The notes below the pieces were generated by a model. That model searched no databases and had not been told where the DNA came from. It saw only the letters and a list, made by a program, of their open reading frames with translations. Positions 23,365 to 31,936 of a DNA stretch of 64,000 nucleotides are shown here, in pieces; the first letter of the stretch is position 1, and every line of letters begins with the position of its first letter. A program made the translations under genes and the position numbers. Source of the DNA: Euglena gracilis (taxonomy: Eukaryota > Euglenida > Euglenophyceae > Euglenales); the NCBI GenBank assembly GCA_039621445.1, contig CP154954.1, positions 16,510,140 to 16,574,139 on the forward strand, given 5' to 3'.

Positions 23365-26300
23365 ATGGCCGACCCTGTTGCTGTCCCCCCAGAGGGGGAG
23401 GCTGCCGTCCCCGGGCAGACGGAGTCCGGGACCGAGGCGGCGGAGGCTGGAGCGGAGCCCGCCCCAGCTGAGGCCGCTGCAGCGCAGGAGCCGAAGCCCG
23501 CCGCCAAGCTGGGGCGGATCCGCCCCCGCAGTACCTCCCGCAACCTGCCCATCGCGGAGGTGTACAAGGAGGAGGTGAAGCAGTGGGTGCTGTCGACGGG
23601 GACAAAGCTGCTGCTGGATGTGCTGCACGTGGACTACAACCAGTCCGAGGGGCAGACGCGGCCCCTGGACAACACGGAGGTGGAGCGGAAGCTGCGGCAG
23701 CTGCAGCTGAACCCCCCGCTGGAGATGGTGCGGGTCACCGTGTGGAAGAAGGCCGGTGTGTCTATCAGTGTGATTGCGTCATACGTGGGTGTTTGCGGTT
23801 GTGGGGTGGTTTGTCTGGAATGAGTTTGCCTCTGGAAACTCTGTTGGTGTGCAGGGTTCAGCATTGGAGTGCGTGCATTGCTTTGGAAGTCGGATTTGAT
23901 TTGCGCATTTGCGCGCACAAGCACACAATCCCTTTTTACTGGCTCATTTGCGCGCACGTCCATGCATAATGTGTTTATTTGCGCATTTGCGCGCACATAC
24001 GCATACAGTTTGTTTATTTGCGCAATTGCGCGCACATCCCTTCATTGTCCCCACAGAGAACCACTACGTGCTGATGTCGGGGCAGCACATCACCGCGGCG
24101 CTGAAGCGCTGGTCCGAGGGCTTCAGGTCCCAGAAACTGAACCCTCCGAAGGGTTCAGCCCTGTATTTGTTTGTGTGTTTTTTGTTTTGCCCCTCTCGTG
24201 CAGCCCCTCTCGTGCAGCCCCTCTCGTGCCGCCCCTCTCGTGCAGCCCCTCTCATGCAGCCCCTCCTGTGTCTGAAAGACATAACCCCCCCCCCCCAAAT
24301 ATAAACCCCCCCAAATACAAAACCCCCCCCAAATATAAAACCCCCCCTGAGGACCTTGAAATCCCGCCCAAATATAAAAACCCCCCTCCGGCGCGAAGCG
24401 CCGGAAGGAAAAATTTTCGACAAAATATCTCCCAAAATTGTCATTTTGGCAGATTTGGGAACAATTTTTACCAAAAACATGTGAAAATTGCTCCTTCGCC
24501 CGAAAAATGAAGTTTTTGGACCCCCAAGGGTGGGCGTATTTGTTATTTTGGACAAAAAAAGTGTTTACTGGAGCCCACCGGGAAGTTGATTTTTCTGACC
24601 GAATATAACCCCCCCCCCAAATATAAAACCCCCCCTCGGGTCTTGAAATTTCCGCCCAATTATAAAACCGGGGGGTTTTATATTTGGGGGGGGGGGTTAG
24701 GTTCAAATGCAGGGCTGTGGCCAGGGCAAATACGACCTCACCACCATCCTCCACCCCATGACCCCGGTGCACCTGCGGCGGGCTGCCGGCGGGTACGCGC
24801 AGGCCATCCAGTTGGCAGTGAAGGAGCTGTCCATCCCCCAGTTCGCCAACCTCTTGGTGAAGGGGAAGCACATCTCCACGGTGCCGGCGGTGCGGCTGGC
24901 GGCGGCCTACCGGCAGGCCGGCTGGGACCGGTCGGTCCCCCAGGTGTGAGCCCACTGCCAGTCTGCCGATGCATTGAATGACAGTGTCCTGTTTTATTTG
25001 CGCAATTGCGCGCATCAAAAGTGGATTCATGCATAGTGCATTCTGCCTGTGATGAATGGACGGTGTGTTTACGTGTCCTTTGTCATTGCCTCAGGGTGAG
25101 GTCATCAAGATGTGGGGGCCGCTGCAGCGGCTGGTGGAGGAGACCCCCGAGGCGGTGGCGGGCCTCCTGAGCATGGAGTCGGCGCTGGCGGCGAGGGGCC
25201 GCACGCTGCTGTCCTCCCACATGCGGTCCCTCAGGCGCCTGCTGACCCCCGAGGCGCGGGCCCAGGTGGCGGCAGCACTGCAGAGCCCGGGGATCGGGCT
25301 GGCCCAGCTGGAGCAGGCGGTGACGGAGGCCACCCACGAGATGTGGGTGGGCTTTGTGTGGAGGAGCGACAACCAGATGATCCACGGCCAGATCGGTATG
25401 CCATTGCTCTGGGGTCTGGGGTGCAATTGTGTTGTTGGATATGAGAACAGACAGGCACGCGCGCACGGTGGATTGCATGCTGTTCTGTTGTAACTGTAGT
25501 CACACTCCCTCGCTGCTCCCTCACAGTGCACAACGCGGCGGAGAGGAGCCGCTTCAAGCGGACGGTGCCCGTCGCCGCCCTGCAAGTGGCGCGGCTGGGG
25601 TCGTGGACCTGGAGCCCGGTGGAGCCGAGGCCCCCCCTGGCGGCGGTGCTGACCGCCCCCTTCTGGGTGGAGGCGCAATTCGAGGAGCTGCGGGCCTCCT
25701 TCGCCCTGCCGGCTGTGGAGTCGGAGATCGTGTCCAAGGAGGGCGGGGCCATCCAGGAGGTGGCGGTGGCCAGGCCAGCCGGGGAGGAGAAAGGGGTGAA
25801 GTGCCTGGTCTACAAGGCCAGCGGAGAGGGGGTACCGGCGGAGGCGCTGGGGGCCGCAGTGGGCCTCGTCATCGTTGAGGTCAACCACAACACCGGCTCA
25901 GGGTTCTGTTATAGTCGAATTCTTCTTTTTTTTAAAGTGTTCCTGTTTTATTTGCGCATTTGCGCGCACCAAAAATAAAAATGATGGTTCTGATTAATAC
26001 CTTCAGTTGCACACAGTTCCGGCCTTTATTTTCAAATAATTTTTTTATGCGCGCATTTTCGCAAAAGTTATTGTGCGCGCACTTGCGCAAATGAAATGAC
26101 CACGGTTAAAAGAAATACGCTATCTGAAACAGAATTCTGCCTCCTCCTGGACGAGCAGGTCAAGCGCCTGGCCGGCGTCGTGCCGGTCGTCATCTACGGC
26201 GCTGCAGAGGTGTTGGCCGCTGTGGAGACGGCGGTGCGGCGGCTGGCGCCGGGGCGGGAGACGGCCATGGTGGACTGCAACAGGGGGGCTGCGACAGGGG

Positions 26301-27854
26301 CCAGGGGGTGGCCCGCAAGTTTGAGAAGAAGGCCCTGGTGGTCGTGTTCGGCCCTGGCGATGTGGAGCGGGGCAAGGTACGCACCCTGGATGACTCAGTG
26401 TGCAGATTGGCATTTTATGTTTTACATATTGGGTGCCGGAAGGTCACCAGTGCCAAGCTGTCTGCTTTTAGTGAAGTGTCCCCTTTTTATTTGCACAATT
26501 GCGCCCACCTTCAGTACAAAAAAGCTTGATTCTTTGTATGTTTATCTGGCTCCCCTTGCTGCCGAAGGTGGAGTGGGACGTGGAGTCCAGCTGCGGGGTG
26601 GGGCTGCACTGGCTCTGCGTGGAGTGGCTGTGGCGGAGGGTGGTGCGGCGGATGGAGGCGGCCAACGCCATGGTGATCCAGACCGCCGACGCGGCGGTGG
26701 CGGCCCGGGTGGCGGCCTGGGCGGCCAAGCCCCCCAAGGTGCTGGTGGTGGCGGAGGACTCCGCCAGCAGCCTGGAGGACGTCACCCAGACCGTGGGCAA
26801 CACGGTGACGCTGCCCCGGCCCGTCACCTCCGCCATGCTGCCGCTGCTGCTGGCCGCCCTGGAAGGGGGGGACCCCCTGTGGGTCCCCCTGGAGAACGCC
26901 GCCCTCCAGGACAAGCTCCGCCTGGCGGCTGAGGAGACGGCGCGGAGGGCGAAGGAGTCTGAGAAGCGGCGCCGCCAGACCAAGCTGCGGTAGGAGGAGC
27001 GCCGCCTGCAGAAGCTGGAGCAGCACCAGAAGGAGGGGGGTGACCGGAAGAAGAAGCGGCGGAAGAAGGAGGCGGAGAAGAAGCCCAGCAGGCCCCCGCC
27101 CCCCAAGGCCCGACGGGAGGAGGCCGAGGCGGTGGACAGTGACGTGGAGATGACCGCACCTGGCCGGGAGACCCCGGAGCTGACCCCGCCCGGCAGCCAG
27201 GCTGAGGAGGCCAGCCCCGTCATCGTGCTGCCGCCGACGGGCCAGCCCAGCCGGCACCCAAAGGCGGAGGACAGCAGCAGCGACACCTCCGACACCTCCT
27301 CGCCGGTCGCCAGCGAAGCTCCCGCAGTCCCAGCAGGGGAGGCAGAAGAGGAAGAGGAGGAGGACACCATCGAGGAGATCACCCCCGGGTACAGGAAGCC
27401 AGAGCCCCAGAAGGGGAAGGAGAAGAAGGGGGAGGAGAAGAAGGTGGAGGAGAAGAAGGGGGAGGGGAAGGGGAAGGGCAAGGGCAAAGGCAAGGAGGAC
27501 ACCCGGTGGAAGGCGGCCGGGCTGATCCGTCCACCCGGACCCGGTGAAGCCCTCAAGGGCCCGAAGTCCTGGCACCTCCTGGACCCCAAGAAGTACCCGG
27601 GGATGAAGCCGGTGATCGAGGGGGCCAAAGCCAGGGTGGCGTCGGAGGCAGCAGCGGCGGCGGAGGCAGCGGCGTCGCAGGCAGCGGCGGCCGCAGCACC
27701 AGCGCCGGAGGAGGCGGAGTTTCGACGAGGAGGAGTCCGAAGAGGAGGAGGCCCCGCCACCGCCACCGCCACGCACCGCCCCGGCTGCGGCGCCCAGGAG
27801 CACCGTCCTCCGCGGGCTGCCGAAGCCTGGCGGCTCTCCAAGCACAAGAAGTGA
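23365..27854 (+). CDS. Element A gene 2: ParB/sulfiredoxin-like domain protein, multi-exon
   Basis: Proposed exons are 23365-23755, 24057-about 24126, about 24713-24943, 25095-25395, 25527-25895, 26133-26376 and 26568-27854, giving roughly 970 residues. The N-terminus is Ala/Glu/Pro-rich. A ParB/sulfiredoxin-like domain follows, with LLLDVLHVDYNQ, then NPPLEMVRVTVW, and the signature HYVLMSGQH after the first intron. The middle is a helical region with a SWTWSP motif and a VIVEV strand. The C-terminus is a long Lys/Glu-rich tail (27400-27500) and an Ala-rich end. The fifth intron appears to use GC-AG. Two defects are visible: a one-base shift in a G-run near 26281-26290, and an in-frame TAG at 26991-26993. 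The gene is therefore either decaying or subject to error or readthrough. Element B carries the homologue with alignable introns. ParB-fold proteins bind nucleotide and DNA; the role here is inferred only. Confidence 0.75.
23901..24035 (+). repeat. Cluster of A-type palindromes in intron 1
   Basis: Three complete copies (23901-23918, 23978-23996, 24018-24035) and a half copy at 23944 lie within one 301-bp intron. All are in the orientation TTTGCGCA..TGCGCGCA. The alignable element-B intron (35434-35618) has no B-type palindrome. Confidence 0.85.
24283..24699. mobile_element. C-rich-ended MITE-like insertion in intron 2
   Basis: The ends are TAACCCCCC..CAAATATAAA and its reverse complement. 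Internal repeats of AAATATAAAACCCCCC occur on both strands. The insertion enlarges the second intron of the ParB-like gene and is absent from the element-B homologue. Its ends resemble those at 19730-20026 and 56734-57149. Confidence 0.6.
24998..25015 (+). repeat. A-type palindrome in intron 3
   Basis: TTTGCGCAATTGCGCGCA followed by TCAAAA, within the intron 24944-25094. Confidence 0.85.
25951..26092. repeat. A-type palindromes in intron 5
   Basis: Three copies in the GC-AG intron 25896-26132. The one at 25951-25969 is in the usual orientation. The two at about 26048-26066 and 26075-26092 are in the opposite orientation (TGCGCGCA before TTGCGCAAA). Confidence 0.82.
26490..26508 (+). repeat. 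A-type palindrome in intron 6
   Basis: TTTGCACAATTGCGCCCACC, a degraded copy in the intron 26377-26567. The homologous intron of element B (37686-37830) holds a B-type palindrome. Confidence 0.8.
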
Positions 27855-28560
27855 GACTGGCTGTGGGCCTGTCTCCTAATTTTTTTACGTTCTCTTCCCC
27901 TCTGCATTCTGTTTCCACCATTTCTTTTTTTTATAAAACACTTTTGATGCGCGCATTTGCGCAAATGTTTCTGTCACAAGTGTTTCACCCTCTCAGTCCC
28001 CTCTCGGCTATGGTGTGTCCCCTCTCAGAATTATTTGTTTTAAACAAATAAAAAACCTGTTGATGTTGATGTGCGCAATTGCGCAAGTGAAACACACACT
28101 TTGTTGTTATGTGGTTTGAATGCCGGCCGGAGACGGTGCCCCACTGCCGTGGTGTCTGTGTACACCGCCCCCGCTGACCACCTCCGGCCTACGTCATCCC
28201 CATGCCCTCTACCCTGCCGGGGGGTGGACTTGTGTTTTTTTGGGGGGGGTTGGTGTGACCCCTCTCGTGGCTGCAGCCCCCTCTCGTGCCGTGCTGTCCC
28301 TCTCACCCGTGTCATAAATACACAAAAGAAAAAACCCCTTAGTACCACCCCCCACTCACAACCAGCGCGGGCGGAGTGCGGGGCGGCCCCTCCTCCTGTT
28401 CAGCCAGGCGCCCGGGCGACAAGCGTATCACCGCCCGCCGGGGGTTTGTTTGTCTAGTTTCTTTTTTTTCTGTGTGGTCTGCACATTCCCATCTCTTTCA
28501 ACCATCTGGTTCTTCCACCGGCACCCCTCTCACACACTGGCACGCACACCATCGTACGTT

Positions 28561-28584
28561 TTATTTGCGCAATTGCGCGCATCA
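28561..28584 (+). repeat. A-type palindrome, intergenic
   Basis: TTATTTGCGCAATTGCGCGC followed by ATCA, in the 3' region of element A. Confidence 0.85.
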
Positions 28585-29220
28585 ACATCAATCGTCTGTT
28601 TTGGTGCTTCACAAAAACACCAAAGTCAAAGTCCTGGGTTGCACACAAGCCAATATGTATTGTAAACCAAGCCCCCACTGACAACTGCGGGTGTCTGACC
28701 CCACCGCCCTGCCTGCCGCACATCACCCCTGCACACCCTCTGCACCATGACACCTCTGCACCCTGGACCCCTCCTCCCTCCCTCTACCCCCTGCACACCG
28801 TACCCATCAACCCGCACCCCTTCCAAAGCCCTGTCACCCTTTCCCCTGCTTTCCTTACCAATCAAAAATTACCAAGTCCCAAGGGTCAAAGTACACACAC
28901 ACACGCACACTCCGAGGCACCGGGAGGGAACACACTGCCTGCGAGACTGCTTCCCCAAAAAAGGCTCCGCACACTCACAGGGGCGGGCAGGGTCCCGGTC
29001 CCCGGGTGTTTTTTTTTCTTCACTTTTTTCAGTGTGGGCGGGCAGGTTCCCGGGGGTTTGGCCCCCAAATTTATTTGGACACCTCTTAAAATCACATTTT
29101 CGGCCAAAGTCCCAGGGGTCTCTCCGCCAAAACCAAAAAAATTGTTTCGTTTTTGCCCTTGCTTGCCGGCGTGTCTCCTCGCCCCCCAGACCTTCACCGC
29201 CGGAATCAAAAAACTCGGGG

Positions 29221-29240
29221 ATTTGCGCAAGTGCGCAAAT
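29221..29240. repeat. Subterminal A-type palindrome
   Basis: ATTTGCGCAAGTGCGCAAAT. The arms are complementary throughout except for the two central bases. It lies 13 bp inside the right terminal repeat and mirrors the copy at 20711-20722 by the left end. Confidence 0.85.
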
Positions 29241-29253
29241 AAAAAGTTAAAAG

Positions 29254-29279
29254 CTTAAGTGCGAATTAGGCCGCCTAAG
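29254..29279 (-). repeat. Right terminal inverted repeat of element A
   Basis: It reads CTTAAGTGCGAATT then AGGCCGCCTAAG. It pairs with 20666-20691 with two mismatches. Confidence 0.8.
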
Positions 29280-29658
29280 AGGGGGGGTCCCTGGGCCCAC
29301 TTTGCAATGCACAAAACCACTACTTAAAACCCTACCCCATCCAAAAGGGCGATGGGCGAAACCTGCCAACCAGCACAAACAAAACTTCAAAAGATCAGGA
29401 CCAACAAAGACAAATGTCAAGAAATATTTATATTACGTTGCATAACAAAAACGCACTCCATTTTAAATTTGGGTTCACCCGCCGTTGCCAGATTTTGATT
29501 GTGCTGAGCACTTTGTCTTAGGCGGCGTAAACTGCCCATGATAAAATTGACTGGAAGTGGGTCCCGGAATGCCAGAAAAATGCTGCGAAAAATAGCCAAA
29601 ATTTTCGTGTTCCGCATCGTATCAAAAATTTTTCGCACCTATTGGCTGCATAACAGCT
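29280..29658. other. Junction between elements A and B
   Basis: No gene. CTTAGGCGGC recurs at 29517-29526, the same ten bases that begin the right terminal repeat of A when read inward. I found no matching partner at the far end of B, so the left edge of B is not fixed. Confidence 0.5.
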
Positions 29659-31193
29659 GAAGCGGAAAACCGCTTCGATGATTTCCGAAATTTATTTTTT
29701 AGCAGATTCACAGGTAAATGCGAACAAGCAAAAAGGTTGTAGAAAACCTACTACATAGACAAACAACGAAAGATGTCATCTGTCCTTCAAACACACAGAT
29801 ACAGAAAGAGAATATATACATAGCAAATACCTGCGTGCAAGTTAGACATCAGCATAACAAAGAAATTCAAGTAAGATGCCTGATGAAGCGGAATACCGCT
29901 TCATCGACACCCACAGTCATGATATGATGTTACGTCCATCTGAACCAGCTGTAACAGAAATTACAATTACATTTATGCTGTGCCGGATAAAAAGGAGGAG
30001 AGACCACGTTGCACCCGTGTGATTCACTCTGCCTGACACCGACGTTGGCCACCGTCGGGGTCGATTGTTCCTGTGAGCTGCCGGGGCCGCAAGCGGCGGA
30101 AGCAGGCACCCGGCAGCCCCGTGGCTCCCCGCCTTGCACTGCCGGAGACAGAATGGTTTTAGGCTTAGACTGAACGTAAAACTGACATATGACGTTTGTG
30201 GTGCACATGGCGGTTTGGTGGTTGTGTAATGCGCGGAACAAATGCGTAGGTCCATGAAAAGCAAATACTCTTGACAGAGGAAGCGGGTTTCCGCTTCCTT
30301 TACACGTAATTGACACAATTCACAAAAAGGGGAGAGGCTGGACCAGGTCCAATTCACTTCCCCGTACCCCCGAACGTTGCCCAGCCGTGAGGGGTTCGGT
30401 TACAGCTTTTGCTGGACCAGGCTGGCGATCGTACAGTCCAGGCTCCCCGTTCATGGTTGCACATAAACGTTACCTAGTGTACGTTGTTACCTTGCGAAAT
30501 GACTTTATGGTTTGGTCAAACGTTAAACGGTTAACAGCATCGCGCATCGCATTGCAATGCTTACGAAGCCAGGCAAAATGCAACGTCAGATTCGACAGGA
30601 AGCGGTTTTCCGCTTCTTTTAATAAAGTGTCCAATATCTTTAATGTCATTCGCGAGGTACATAACTGTTTACCGGTTGAGTGTACCATGAACAGGACAAC
30701 AGTCGTCATGTTAGCAACCAAATTGAAGAACACGGTTACAGTGGTGGACCGAAGCCAAGATTGGCATACTGCAACTCGTCGTGCTGGTACCTCATTGTTC
30801 GCCACTTGCGCTGAGTTGATCGAGTCCATGAGAAGTCCGCTGCAGACATGACCTTGGCGGAGTTTTTATTAATAACAACACGGAAAACGGTTTTATAAGT
30901 CCAACGCAATGAAAATGAAGCGGAAAACCGCTTCACCTACGACTGAAATCGCGATCATGTCTGTTCATACCAAGTGTGTGACCGCAAAGTACTACATAGT
31001 TCAAACTACACGCATTCAGGTGGTATAACTGAACGTGCTCTGCGGGCTGCCGCTGGCAATGGCCAGCAAAGGCCGTATGTGGCGGGGACTGCCCACCCCC
31101 ACCACGTACTGTCTGTGGTTCCCTACCAGTGACAGCCTCCTTTTTTGCTTTTACCGAGGGCAGCGGGAATCCGCTTCAAACGAAGCCACACAT

Positions 31194-31457
31194 GTGGGTA
31201 GCGACTGTGATCACCCAGGCAGTCGGGTTCATCAGTGCACATTGGGCGCAGCTTGTTGGACGATGTGTCACTCTTCTAAGTCACATTGGTATGGACGGCT
31301 GAATAAAGACGTGAGGTCTGTGTATATACCGAGATCAAGATACTACATACGTCTGCGAGGTTGCGATCAGTTGGTTAGTCCGCAGGGTAGGGTAGTGACT
31401 GTGATCACGGCAGGCAGTCAAGCAAATGTGGGTAGTGACTGTGATCACTCAGGCAGT
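31194..31457 (+). repeat. Three iteron-like copies with a TGATCA core
   Basis: Copies at 31194-31224, about 31390-31419 and 31427-31457 share GTAG(C/T)GACTGTGATCAC followed by an AGGCAGT box. Each core contains the dyad GTGATCAC. They lie in the leader of element B, which may be regulatory. Confidence 0.7.
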
Positions 31458-31870
31458 TGTACAAAAAAAAACAGTCAGTAATTTTAAATGAGACAGAGTA
31501 GGAAGCGTTTTTCCGCTTCCTGAAAAAACTGCTCAAAATATACGTAAATCCCACCCTACGTTTCTGAATCGCGAGGTTTCTAACCGACGTAACATGGCAG
31601 TTGTACCACCAACCACATCAATTCACCATAAGTTCCCAGGTACTCGTGTTTTGGGAAGGATTTTACCTGACATCGCGCTCTGGATGCGCCCAATTTGAGA
31701 GACCAACGTCCTGTTGCACCCCCATTTCAAAATCTAAATACACCTGCCAAACAGCACCAAGAAATCAGCAAACCCGTCTTATGAAGCGTAAAACCGCTTC
31801 ATATGTGAAACTATAAGCAATTTGTCAACGCGTTCTTAGGTTAACGGGTCATAAACAAGAGAATACCAAG

Positions 31871-31892
31871 AGGAAGCGGTTATCCGCTTCCT
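31871..31892. repeat. B-type palindrome before gene 1
   Basis: AGGAAGCGGTTATCCGCTTC then CT, 45 bp upstream of the start codon of element B gene 1. Confidence 0.88.
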
Positions 31893-31936
31893 TTTGACGC
31901 ACAATATTCATATCTGGTCATTGGAACAGAGATCAC

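Larger units (their letters stand above)
27855..29253. other. 3' region of element A
   Basis: No gene is supported. A-type palindromes occur at 27947-27967 and 28069-28090 (reverse orientation), 28561-28584 (forward) and 29221-29240 (symmetric). Two palindromes follow the stop codon within about 240 bp, which would suit a transcript-end signal. The rest is C-rich low-complexity sequence (28700-28850). Confidence 0.6.
20666..29279 (+). mobile_element. Element A: TIR-bounded 8.6-kb element with a ParB-like gene
   Basis: Inverted 26-bp ends (20666-20691 and 29254-29279) enclose two plus-strand genes. The first is decayed (21804-22820); the second is a multi-exon ParB-like gene (23365-27854). 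A GCGC-type palindrome sits just inside each terminal repeat (20711-20722 and 29221-29240), and about a dozen more lie in introns and spacers. The bases outside are G-rich on both sides (TGGGG and AGGGG), so a short target duplication is possible but cannot be proved. I recognise no canonical transposase. The first gene, which shares an LW(F/L)DNF motif with its element-B counterpart, is a candidate for the mobility protein. The boundaries are seen in sequence; mobility is inferred. Confidence 0.72.
29659..31936. other. Leader region of element B with palindromes
   Basis: No coding region is supported. B-type palindromes lie at 29659-29676, 29882-29905, 30279-30298, 30599-30616, 30916-30935, 31162-31175 (partial), 31500-31521, 31781-31802 and 31871-31892, spaced about 90-400 bp. 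Some have ATGAAGCG..CGCTTCAT arms and others AGGAAGCG..CGCTTCCT arms. Apparent reading frames contain the palindrome as codons and are not credible. Confidence 0.7.

Noticed and set aside
24069-24304. Coding sequence across the repeated CCCCTCTCGTGCAG block
   Set aside because: It lies in an intron, is a short tandem repeat, and the flanking exons splice around it.
26133-27854. Reading the C-terminal half of the A gene as a DNA methyltransferase
   Set aside because: ParB domains are sometimes fused to methyltransferases, but I see no DPPY/NPPY-type motif or S-adenosylmethionine-binding loop.
21804-27854. Reassigned stop codon (UAG as Gln) as established
   Set aside because: Only two TAG codons are involved, both in genes that also have frameshifts, and the element B genes show no in-frame TAG. 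Decay is the simpler reading.
29517-29526. CTTAGGCGGC as the left terminal repeat of element B
   Set aside because: It matches the start of an A terminal repeat, but there is no inverted partner near 38.97 kb or 49.7 kb, and only ten bases agree.
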